From the NCBI GenBank assembly GCA_020747015.1, contig JAGTJM010000049.1:1-64000 (forward strand): a stretch of DNA of 64,000 bases. The letters run 5' to 3'. Shown one piece after another: positions 55,028-64,000 of this stretch; the first letter of the stretch is position 1, and each line of letters begins with the position of its first letter. Position numbers and translations under genes: made by a program. The notes below the pieces were generated by a model. That model saw only the letters and a program-made list of their open reading frames with translations, was not told where the DNA came from and ran no database searches. The stretch is from Pyrenochaeta sp. MPI-SDFR-AT-0127 (taxonomy: Eukaryota > Ascomycota > Dothideomycetes > Pleosporales > Cucurbitariaceae).

Positions 55028-55729
55028 ATGGCGCTTCCAGAGTTTAAGCAAAAGTTTCTAAACGACTGTGTTTCAGCCGGCGCGCTCAAGTTCGGAACCT
55101 TCACCTTGAAGTCCAAGCGCATTTCGCCCTACTTCTTCAACGCCGGCCTGTTCCACCGCGCAGATCTACTCAAATCCATCTCCTCGGCCTACGCACACAC
55201 CCTCAAGGATTATGGAGAGTCAGATCCCTCCTTTCAGTGGGACATTCTCTTTGGCCCTGCTTACAAAGGCATTCCCTTAGCAGCAGCTTCCATTGACAAG
55301 TTGGCGGACTTGGACATTGAGAAGTACGGGAGAAAAAGCTACAGCTTCAACCGAAAAGAGGCAAAGGACCACGGCGAGGGCGGTAACATAGTTGGCGCAT
55401 CTCTCAAGGGCCAAAAGGTGGTGATTGTCGATGATGTCATCACTGCTGGTACTGCGATCCGCGAGGCCATTGAGATTATCAAAAAGGAAGGCGGCGAGCT
55501 AGTGGGCATTGTTGTGGCGTGTGACAGGCAGGAGAAGAGACCAACGGCGACCGACGATGATGGAAAGCCAGGCCCCAGTGCGATTGGCGAGGTCAGGAAA
55601 CAATACGGCATTCCTGTGCTGGCCATCCTCACCCTAGATGATATTTCCGAGTATCTGAGGAGCTTGGGCAGTGAGGACGATCTTAAGAGAATGGACGAAT
55701 ATCGTGCCAAGTATAAGGCTAGTGATTGA
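55028..55729 (+). CDS. URA5: Orotate phosphoribosyltransferase
   Basis: Fifth step of pyrimidine synthesis: orotate + PRPP to orotidine 5'-phosphate, cytosolic, dimeric. Single exon, 233 residues, the usual length. Start motif FNAGLFHRADLL with ISPYFFN (residues 32-38) is the orotate side. FGPAYKGIPLAA (75-86) and YSFNRKEAKDHGEGG (105-119) form the flexible catalytic loop. VVIVDDVITAGTA (131-143) is the PRPP-binding P-loop. The ATG at 55028 matches the family start; an upstream in-frame start at 54827 would add 67 leader-like residues. Divergent from TIM23. Confidence 0.97.
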   Translation: MALPEFKQKFLNDCVSAGALKFGTFTLKSKRISPYFFNAGLFHRADLLKSISSAYAHTLKDYGESDPSFQWDILFGPAYKGIPLAAASIDKLADLDIEKYGRKSYSFNRKEAKDHGEGGNIVGASLKGQKVVIVDDVITAGTAIREAIEIIKKEGGELVGIVVACDRQEKRPTATDDDGKPGPSAIGEVRKQYGIPVLAILTLDDISEYLRSLGSEDDLKRMDEYRAKYKASD

Positions 55730-56628
55730 GGCGGATAGAAGATTTACGAGTCATCACGATCACGAGTTTCACGGGTGGAGGCATACGAGGGAAACCCCTA
55801 GGAATCATGTCCTCTCGGAAACCGGCCGAGTCGGATCAAGCCGGGCTTCATAGTGGCGCCCGACGAGGAATCCAAGTAATAAAGAGAATCGGGGGAAGTT
55901 TAGACTTGCCTATTCCGAATATAGTCAATACCAAATGTGTATGCATGATATATGAACTCACATGTCCAACACGACGATGTACTAGCTGATTTGATCTTTG
56001 CGCCTTCGTCAGCGCAGGAACATGGGATTCGCAGGCCGATAAACTCCATTACCGAAAAGAATTCACGCCCTACAGTAAAACAATGTGTAGTCGAGGCTTA
56101 TGGAATGTTGGGGCAGAGAAAGGCACCGACGAAACGGGCCAACAAACCTGCATGAGCGCGCGTTCTAGCGCGTGTCCCAAACCGTCTTACATGTGGTCAA
56201 ATGGCCCCGCTTCAAAGCAACCTCATCTATCATATTGCCGAAAGACATCCGACAAGATCCCAATAGGTGCTGCGATGCCGAACGGCCGTACTTACAGCCA
56301 CCGTGGTTCTTTCTTCTGTCTGGCCATGTCACCTTCCTTGGCATCTGGTGGCCTCCTAGATGGGACTCCCCAGCTGAGTTGTCCTACACGCTGGCTCGGC
56401 GACCCCACACGTCCACCAACATGGTCGAGTCAAACAAAGCACATGTATTCTTTGGTAGTCTTATCCTGACGCTCGGCTCTTCCTCTACATGAACATTTCG
56501 CCGCAGGCAGTCTCGCATTGACTCGTCTTTGATGCTCACCCTGACATTGGATACCCACTATTTACGACCGCAGCTTCTCCACTCTTACTCTTCAATGACA
56601 GACTCCATCACTCAACCGTCAACTCACA
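55730..56628. other. Intergenic, no gene seen
   Basis: 899 bp between tandem plus-strand genes. Frames at 55952-56155, 56083-56469 and 56172-56492 overlap with no features. The end is a T/C-rich probable leader of the mannosidase gene. Confidence 0.5.
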
Positions 56629-58563
56629 ATGCGTAGAATCAAGGTTTCCCGCGGGCCTACCTACCAGCCTATGTCGCGCCAGCATAGGCGGACTCTAACC
56701 TATCTTCTCCTGGGAGCAATCACGTTCGGCGCATACTACCTATGGTCCGCACGACCAATCGATCCGCTCGCAGTGCCTTTCCATATTCATGAGACATACA
56801 TGAATGGCCAAGACGCCGTCATAAACAGCATTTCTCGCCAATCTTACGACTGGAGAAAGGCTCCCTTCGTCAACAAGATACAGTCCTACATTCCGCTACC
56901 GACTGGCACACCCCGCAACATCCCTCCTGTCCAATTCGAGAACTTTTCCGAAACACGTTCGCAGAGACAAGAGAGAGAGGCGCGGAGGGTCGCTGTAAGG
57001 GACGAGTTCCAGCGCATCTGGGAAAGCTACAGAAAGTTTGCTTGGGCGCAGGATGAGCTTCGACCAGTCACTGGAGAAGGGGAAGAGTCATTCGGTGGCT
57101 GGGGTGCAACATTAGTAGACTCGCTTGATACATTGTGGATAATGGGATTTAAAGAGGAGTTTCATGAAGCTGTAGAAGCGGTGGCCGCTATTGACTTCGG
57201 AAAGACGGACCTCAAGACGATCAGCGTCTTTGAGACTACGATCAGATACCTTGGTGGCCTATTGAGTGCATACGATATGAGCCACGAGCCCGTTCTGTTG
57301 GAGAAAGCGGTACAGCTTGGAGAGATGTTGTATCGGGCTTTCGACACCACAAACAACACGCCTTTAGGCTGGCTTGACGTTGAGAACACGAAATCAACAG
57401 AGAGGACCGAATTTCTTGCAGAAAGCAGCCTTTGCTTCGCCTGCCTTGGATCCCTGACCATGGAATTTACTCGCCTTGCTCAGATCACTTCCCAGCCGAA
57501 GTACTACGATGCTGTTGCCCGGGTCAGCGCTTTTCTAGATCGTGCGCAGGACTCCACCCAATTACCTGGCTTGTGGCCAACAATGGGAAACGCAGCAAAA
57601 AAGGAATTCAATGAGTCGCGATCATTCTCCATTGGCGCCCTAGCGGACTCAACGTATGAATACTTCCCGAAGATGCACGCTTTGCTCGGGGGGCTAGAGC
57701 CGGTATATGAGAAGCTATACAAAGACTCTGCTGCCATGATCGACAAATACATGCTCTTCCGCCCCATGGTCCCCAATCCCTTAATCGGCGAGAACCTCTT
57801 GCTTTGCGGAGATGTGTTTAAAAACGGAGACGATGAGGTCGTTCTTGAGGCAACTATGCAGCACCTTACGTGCTTCATTGGCGGCATGTTTGGTCTAGCA
57901 GGGCGTTTGTTCAGCGATCCGCATCACGTAGACCTGGGTGAAAAGCTCACAAAGGGCTGTATTTACGCTTATGATGCAATGCCCACGGGGATAATGCCCG
58001 AAACCTTCGATATGGTGGCGTGCAACTCACGAAAAGCATGCCCCTGGAATCAAACTCTATGGGAAGATGGCGTTATGCATCACTATGGGGGAAAGTACAT
58101 AATGGATCTCGAAGACGCTGTAAAGCAGTACAAGATGCCGCCAGGCTTCATTACTCTGAGAGACAAACGCTACCTACTTCGCCCAGAAGCCATCGAGTCT
58201 GTATTCATCATGTATCGCATCACTGGCAACACGGAATATCTTGATGCTGCATGGGATATGTTTGTTTCCATCGTTTCCGCATCTGCAACGCCGTATGCAA
58301 ATGGGCAGGTCTATGATGTCACATTTGTACCACCACCACCCGGACGTGGTATGCAAAAGGTGCCTGGTGTGAGAGGCGGGAAGTTCAACAGAGAAGACAA
58401 TATTGAGGATAAGATGGAGAGTTTTTGGACCGCGGAGACGCTCAAATACTTCTACCTTGTCTTCAGTTCACCGGACATGATATCTTTGGACGACTGGGTT
58501 TTCAATACTGAAGCGCACCCTTTTCGAAGACCACATGCCTATAAACCGAAAGCGGGCGGATAA
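56629..58563 (+). CDS. Class I alpha-1,2-mannosidase (GH47)
   Basis: Trims alpha-1,2-linked mannose from N-glycans in the secretory pathway (ER/Golgi). Single exon, 644 residues. A basic cytosolic start and a signal-anchor at residues 23-40 (LTYLLLGAITFGAYYLWS) make it a type II membrane protein. The (alpha/alpha)7 barrel follows from about residue 125: WGATLVDSLDTLWIMG (GH47 hallmark with catalytic Asp), TISVFETTIRYLGGLLSAYD, GWLDVENTK, AESSLCFACLGSLTMEFTRLAQIT, LCGDVFKNGDDEV, HLTCFIGGMFGLAGRL, MPETFD and RPEAIESVFIMYRITG. It ends with WVFNTEAHPFRRP, carrying the conserved Thr-Glu-Ala-His-Pro-Phe motif. The lack of introns is unusual for this window but not alarming. Confidence 0.95.
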   Translation: MRRIKVSRGPTYQPMSRQHRRTLTYLLLGAITFGAYYLWSARPIDPLAVPFHIHETYMNGQDAVINSISRQSYDWRKAPFVNKIQSYIPLPTGTPRNIPPVQFENFSETRSQRQEREARRVAVRDEFQRIWESYRKFAWAQDELRPVTGEGEESFGGWGATLVDSLDTLWIMGFKEEFHEAVEAVAAIDFGKTDLKTISVFETTIRYLGGLLSAYDMSHEPVLLEKAVQLGEMLYRAFDTTNNTPLGWLDVENTKSTERTEFLAESSLCFACLGSLTMEFTRLAQITSQPKYYDAVARVSAFLDRAQDSTQLPGLWPTMGNAAKKEFNESRSFSIGALADSTYEYFPKMHALLGGLEPVYEKLYKDSAAMIDKYMLFRPMVPNPLIGENLLLCGDVFKNGDDEVVLEATMQHLTCFIGGMFGLAGRLFSDPHHVDLGEKLTKGCIYAYDAMPTGIMPETFDMVACNSRKACPWNQTLWEDGVMHHYGGKYIMDLEDAVKQYKMPPGFITLRDKRYLLRPEAIESVFIMYRITGNTEYLDAAWDMFVSIVSASATPYANGQVYDVTFVPPPPGRGMQKVPGVRGGKFNREDNIEDKMESFWTAETLKYFYLVFSSPDMISLDDWVFNTEAHPFRRPHAYKPKAGG

Positions 58564-59830
58564 GACCCAAAGCAGCGAAGGGATAGATGATTAGACACAG
58601 AGCAGGATGGACAGCAGTGTTGCTGTTGTACAATACCCATCACGAGGAGAGAGTTTGCTCTTAGCATCCATTTGCATACTTGAAACGTGCATATCTACAT
58701 CACCATCGCATTGGTAGGAGTTTGGGTTAGGAAGCATCACAGAATGGAGTACTTCAATTTGTTGATTTTTACCAATGTCTTTTACTGCTGTTGTGACGGC
58801 CCCTCATCCACTGACCCTACTTCTTGTCATTTCACTCTAGCCCCTCTATCTATATGTTTCTCCTCATGCCTCTCATCCTTCCCTCATTACTGACTTCGAC
58901 ATCTGACTTTCGCTTGGCATGCCCACTTTCGCCACAAAAGCGTCTACTCGTATGATTTCCACCGGGAAAATCGTATGATTCAAGAATCCACGAGCGAGAC
59001 ATCCCCGACATAGCTACCGAAGCGGCGGACGCTGAAGCACAAGCGTGCTGCACTGAGCTCTCCTTCTGTCTGCCCACATCTCTTACCTTTGCAAAGCGCC
59101 TGACTTTGGAGCAAACATCCTGAATTCTCAACACCATAAATCAAAAGTCTGTCAGTCCTGTCGATGCAGCCGATGCACATCTTATCACATACCACCTTAG
59201 TACGCATCTAGGAGGGAAAGGAACACCAGAAGCTACCCAGAATGCCTTGCTCTTTGGTAGCATACACCCAGCACATCATCAGATGAGCAACTAGGCACAT
59301 ATCCACACCTCGTTGTCGTCTTTCCGTAGGTCATGAGTGGGACAGGTTTGTTGACTCGCAATTCGTAGACCCGGATAGCTTTAAAATCGTTCTTCAGACT
59401 ACGCTTGGCATGCAGGATGGGGTGCGGATGCAGCTGGAGAGAGAGCCAGAGCAATCTGCGTGGGTTGGAGGTGCAACGGAGACATATTTCAAGAGGGTGG
59501 TAAGGGATGAGGAGAAGGAGGATGGGAATGAAGATGGGTATCGAGATAAGTGGGTTAGGAGAGATGAGCAGCATGCCGAGGTGGCGTAGTGTACAATGTG
59601 TCAGTCATGTTGTTGCATGCTTTTCACGAATCTTCGCCAGAATCAAGGTGCTTCAATGAGATAGGTGGATAGTACATCAAGATGAAATCAACGAAGTTTG
59701 TAACAACAGTATATCGTTACTCGTATCCCACCTACTACCTTGAAAGCTGGGTATAACCTCTAACCATTCTCTTATATACTTTTATAGTTCGAGCCAACCA
59801 TAACATTTTCGCCTACAACGGGTCACTGCG
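58564..59830. other. Spacer with only weak open frames
   Basis: 1.27 kb between convergent genes. A minus-strand frame at 59233-59574 (113 residues) starts with ATG and has a hydrophobic stretch at residues 9-24 that could be a signal or anchor, but no family or splice support; I do not call it a gene. Frames at 58850-59207 overlap each other and look random. Confidence 0.35.
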
Positions 59831-60605
59831 CTACCACGGCACAATCCCTCCATCATATCGGTAATACCTCCCACTGTCCGCCTCTTTCAATCCGCCCACC
59901 ACCTCCAACATACTGCTCACGCTGACCTCTGCCTCGATCATCGCGCCTTTGCCCCCCATCCGTGTTTTGACCTGTATCTCACGTCAGTCAATCACAAAAC
60001 TCATGTATGTGTGCAAGAATATCACGCAAACTTACCCATCCGGGATCCATACACACCACCTTCACCCCCGCACTCTTCAAATCCTTGGCCTGATGCAGCG
60101 TCAACATATTCAGCGCTGCCTTGCTCATCGAATAAGTACAGCACTTTGTTACGTCCTGCGCGACCGTGAGACTGCCAAGGCCAGACGTCATGTTCAACAC
60201 CGTCGCGCCCCTAGCCATATGTTTCCGCAGCGACTCCACAATCTTCGCGGGCCCAAGGACATTGATCTGCATATGGCGCTGCAAGCTCTCTGGGTCGATA
60301 CTCAGACTTGTGTCCGCGCTCGTCGCATTGATGCCTGCTACATTGAATACAAAATCCAGATTTGCACCCGTCTTGCTGAGAATCTCGACGACGCGGAATT
60401 CTAGACTCGATAGGGAGTCTAGCGATGACACGTCGCACTCGATGATATGCACGTTTCCTTTTCCTGCTAAGGCTTCTAGCTCTGCTGTGTCGTTGGACTT
60501 GGAGCGTACCCCGGCAATAATCGTATTCCCGGGTTTGGCGGAGAGTTGGCGTACAAACTCGAGGCCAATGCCGCGGTTTGCACCAGTAAGAAAGTAGGTC
60601 CTCAT
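59831..60605 (-). CDS. Short-chain dehydrogenase/reductase
   Basis: NAD(P)-dependent Rossmann-fold oxidoreductase of the classical SDR type; substrate unknown. Exons 60605-60036 and 59971-59831 (intron 60035-59972, GT-AG) encode 236 residues. The cofactor site TGxxxGIG is at residues 7-14 (TGANRGIG), NVAGIN near 88-93, the catalytic Ser at 141, and YxxxK at 158-162 (YSMSK). The second exon supplies VKTRMGGKGA and the C-terminal substrate lid. A fully open frame extends 82 codons upstream to 60851 and is basic, Ser/Thr/His-rich with few acidic residues. I take it as leader or possible organelle extension because MRTYFLTG is the usual family start. Confidence 0.88.
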
Positions 60606-61618
60606 TTTCCTGCGTTTCCGGGCTGGTTTGCTTTCCTTTGGACGGTGGCGCGTGTGGTTTGTTGATGCAGATACTACGGTAGGTGTTGCGGCTTGGGCTG
60701 TGATTTGAGGTAGATAGGTCTGGGTTGATTGGGAAGTCGAGAGGACACTGCGATTCGGGCGAGAGAAATTCGGGGCAGGCGTGTGGTGTATTGAAGCTGT
60801 GCTGTGCTTCCGCGGATGTGTTGAAGGGTATTGTTCTACCGGGTAAAGCATTGGAATGCAAAAGTCAACTTATCATATCTTGACATCATAGCGTGTGTGT
60901 GTACTTTTAGTACTCTTATATTGCCCGCTCTGTCTTTTACCATCGCTTAAAACAATCAAGTTGACAGAGCCTCTAGCTTGCATGAACGTATGATTTCGCA
61001 GGATTTCGATATGGGTCCCTGGGTTTCACGGAGTCGATGACGATTACCGAAACGGTATGGCAGCGTTATGCTTGTCAAAATGTCGCGTTTCATATGCCTC
61101 TAGGCATGGTCTACTGTAGCGCACGCCACGAGCCGCGAAGCCCCGTACTGCAGTGCATTTGCATTCGCGACATCTTATGTACTGCGTCGGCGTTGCAGAA
61201 GATACCAGCAGCTTGAAAAGCCATGTGCGGATATGTGAGCGCATGACAGCGAACCGTGTGACAGCCTGTTCTCAGCGGCGTTGCTTGAGGGAGGCGGATA
61301 GAACGGCCAAGGGGAGGTCTAGTCAACAGGTGGGTTTTAGCAACACGATGAATAGAACGTGTGAGAGTGGACATGATCGAAGAAATACATTGAAGCACAT
61401 AGAGTGGTATTGATGGAAGTTAACATTGATACGGTGCGAGAAGATTAACATGGAAGAAAGGGCTCAAGATGGCTTCTTTTAACAGACATAACAAGCGGAT
61501 TTAGGTATCTCGCGCATACACACAGCAATCCCACGACACCAATTACCTCTCAGTTCCTTGACCCGATCGTATCGTTTCTGGTCCACACTATCTGGACATT
61601 TCTCGAACGATTGCGCGT
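60606..61618. other. Spacer upstream of the SDR gene, no gene seen
   Basis: About 1 kb. It contains the 82-codon open extension of the SDR frame (60606-60851) and a short GT dinucleotide run near 60893-60900. No other feature is credible. Confidence 0.5.
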
Positions 61619-62894
61619 TTACTCGACGTGGTTGATCTTCTTCTTCTCGCTAGCACCCTTTATCACGCCAGAGAGGTCGACCACTGAACGCCGTTAGCAC
61701 TGCTATTGATACGAACAGAGATATGTCAGGCTTACAAGGTAGGTCGAGTGGGAAATCGACGCTTGCCAACATGATGGCTAGGAAGATGTACCAGCCTAGC
61801 ATACATGTGACGAAGGTGAATGCTCCAGCGGCTTCCTGCAGTTTAGCAGCGAGCGCAGCCTGGCCGTTGGCGACCTGGAGGAATGTACCAGCAAGGAGAG
61901 CGAAGGCTGGTGTGAGGGTGAAGAAGATCAAGAAGAAGATCAAGTTCGTGCGGATGGAGCAGATGAGATATACGAAGCAGAGAAGTCCCATGCAGAGCAT
62001 AAAGTACGCTATAGCGGTGGTCAGAGTCGCGTAGTAGAACGGAGAGCGCAGTGTGACGGCTTACCGAGACCAACATTGAACCCGACAGACTCAAGACCAG
62101 TGCTCGTTTCGACCGCTGGGTTTTTGTAGGCGCCATAAGCGTTGTAGAAGGGCTGAAGAGTGGCACCATAACCGAGCCAGAAAGCACCAAAAGAGGTGAA
62201 AACGACGAAGGGGAATGTGTTGCCGAGAATCCACTACTTTCGGTTAGCAGTGGCCGATAGGAAGGATGAAAGAGTACGAAAGGGGCGAACATACTTCACC
62301 GAGACCACCAAGAACCATCAACAAACCGCCAAAGAAGTAGTAAAATCCAGTGGACGCGGCACCACTGCCACCAGCACCTCGCCATCCCATGAGAGTCATG
62401 CTCAGGGGCGTGAGTGAAAGCAAGAATCCGACGAGAGCCCTACGTCGGTTAGACGGAAGCAGGCCACATTGCATTGGGCAACTTACAGAGGAGTTGGGTT
62501 ACCAAATGTCTTGCGCAATTCTCCTTTGACCTGGTTCTGTGGCGAGAGATAGAGCTTCTCGAAGAGCTCAGGCGAGATGGAAATACTGCCTGCTGTTCGG
62601 ATTTGTCGCAGTGCGAGATCCGAATCAGTGGTGCCATCGAGGTGTTGATGGTTACCGTAGCCGTTTCCATAAGCTGGAACGCATCAGTCAAGGGCACAGC
62701 GCTACACGTGCTGGCGACTTACCACCATCTTGTCGGGAGAAGTCCTTCTCCAGTGAGTTGCTGTTGTCCGTCATTCTCGCGTTTGATTCGTTTCTTGCAG
62801 TTGAGCCAGCAGACAGAGTCTCTCCGTCCCTTCCTGTCGTGGCACCGAGATGTGCGTCGTTTGTTGCGTATTTGTGATCGTGATTTGAACTCAT
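61619..62894 (-). CDS. GPR1/FUN34/YaaH family acetate transporter or channel
   Basis: Plasma-membrane acetate/succinate and ammonium-export-related transporter family (yeast Ady2/Ato proteins, Aspergillus AcpA). Six exons (62894-62723, 62673-62487, 62439-62295, 62233-62065, 62008-61736, 61683-61619) encode 336 residues. All five introns are 47-61 nt, GT-AG. A long polar N-terminus precedes the signature NPTPLALVGFLLSLTPLSM (NPxPL motif, first membrane segment). Then come GFYYFFGGLLMVLGGLGEWILGNTFPFVVFTSFGAFWLGYG, FMLCMGLLCFVYLICSIRTN, and ATFLQVANGQ/TFVTCMLGWYIFLAIM, making six segments. The C-terminus ends with a Lys-rich cytosolic tail (ASEKKKINHVE). Likely needed for acetate uptake under glucose-poor growth, by family analogy. 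Confidence 0.94.
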
Positions 62895-64000
62895 AACCGT
62901 ACTGTTGTTGCTAAACAAGCCACTTCCCTTAGTGCTAGGGTTCTGGTAGAGTGTACTATTAGTTACACTTGTGGTTGCTGTAACTGAAGTCTCGTGACGG
63001 GACGTGGAAGGAGCAAAATTGGAGGACAGGGGAAGTTATATGCTGGAGCAGCATCTAGGGTAACAACTAGTGTTGTGGGTAAACTTAGTTCATACTGGAC
63101 CTTGGGCACGGATTCCAGTTCCAAAGAGGCGTAGTCGTCGGACGAAAGCAAAATGATCAACCTTTAAGAATGTAGCTGGCTGCAGCCAGGAAGCCGCTGA
63201 GCGTGAGGGGGGAGGGCCAACCGCTGCGGCTCCGCGCCAAACACTGTGTACGCGAGTGAGCATTGGCGGTAGTCAGATGTGCCTAGGCCAGAAATCGACT
63301 GGGACCAATTTCATGACTTGCTAGATGAATGGACCCATCCAGTGCTTGCGAGGGTGGCTCTCTTTACAAAGAATCCCTGGTAAGGAGTAGACGGGGCGAT
63401 TGATGCACTTGCAGCTCTAGCGCTTCATGTTCGCAACTGAACATGTGCGTAACAAAGAACATGCGGCCAGACAGCAAAGGAGCAACATTGAAAGGACTGT
63501 ATTTGGAATTTGGGAATCAGAGTGTACTTGGTCCATGACGCCATTGTATCGCCCATTCAATCAGAGAGAGTTCCATATCAACACTGAAAAGAGTCGCTAG
63601 TTGAAGCCAAGTAAGTCGGCGTCTGAAGTTCCTAAATGGGCCATGGTGGGAAACAGCTGCAGCTGACATGACCAAAGATTGTTGTGGCCATGCTCGCTAA
63701 CAGCCAGTAGGCGTCCATGGCCCCCAACAGAGACAACCGGTTCTCCGGAGTGAGTGGAGATGAAGAGATGTGAAACGCTAGGATTCGTGCGGAAAGGCGA
63801 GGCCCAGGAACTAATAGATCGTCGGCCCGTCACTAACGTGCTTGCCTTTTGCGGGGAAGCATGCTACACCCGCTACATGCGGACGCACACAGGCGTTATT
63901 CCCACACGTCATGTTGCGCACGGGAAACTCGAAGCCGCGAACTAGGCACTCCCCATGTTGAAGTCCCTGGGGGTACCGGGTGTTGAGGGAAAGATCACCT
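62895..64000. other. Right-edge region, no gene seen
   Basis: Upstream of the acetate transporter. Small frames at 62963-63160, 63597-63833 and 63754-63945 have no features. The far end may belong to a neighbour outside the window. Confidence 0.45.

Noticed and set aside
59233..59574. Possible small secreted protein
   Set aside because: One hydrophobic stretch only; no cleavage-site logic, homology or intron evidence, and the flanking frames look random.
1..64000. Secondary-metabolite cluster, transposon or CRISPR array
   Set aside because: No backbone synthase, transposase, terminal repeats or spaced direct-repeat array was seen; the only array is the 28-bp tandem repeat without spacers.

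Overview
The window is nuclear DNA from a filamentous ascomycete (Pezizomycotina; a dothideomycete seems likely, but that is inference). The evidence is many short GT-AG introns (about 44-120 bp, most with CTAAC/CTGAC-like branch sites), a Zn2Cys6 regulator, a HET-domain gene, a dispersed 5S rRNA gene, and core eukaryotic genes spaced 0.3-2 kb apart on both strands. Exon-intron structures were built by hand from splice signals, reading frame and protein-family continuity.

Layout. 1-12.5 kb: a partial cysteine-rich protein, an apparently broken gene, eIF3g, an R3H-type protein, a mitochondrial-type HPPK-DHPS folate enzyme, a nitronate monooxygenase divergent from it, and a GNAT acetyltransferase. 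12.8-23.6 kb is the accessory part: a 28-bp tandem repeat running into the stop codon of a HET gene split by one in-frame stop, a 5S relic, an APC-family amino-acid permease, a 5S rRNA gene, then about 4.6 kb with no credible gene upstream of a large Zn2Cys6 regulator (23.6-27.8 kb).

29-47.5 kb is housekeeping: ROT1 and 5-formyl-THF cyclo-ligase (divergent), Sm protein E and the Mtr10/transportin-type importin (divergent), a RanBP2-finger protein, a doubtful small gene, the ArfGAP Glo3, a DUF1989 protein, an unrecognised membrane protein, and the nucleolar GTPase Nog1. 48.9-64 kb: a PAN/Apple-domain cell-surface protein, a Gfd2-like RNase-H-fold protein, TIM23 and orotate phosphoribosyltransferase (divergent), a GH47 alpha-mannosidase, a short-chain dehydrogenase and a GPR1/FUN34/YaaH acetate transporter.

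The genes do not form a pathway cluster. The only thematic pairs are two folate enzymes about 21 kb apart and several divergent housekeeping pairs with 320-450 bp between start codons. I found no convincing new multi-gene system. The most interesting signals are the HET gene interrupted by one CAA-to-TAA-type stop, a 5S gene with apparent compensatory changes in helix II, a folate enzyme with a presequence and no aldolase domain, very small start-codon exons in four housekeeping genes, and two multi-frame loci that are either decayed or mis-modelled.
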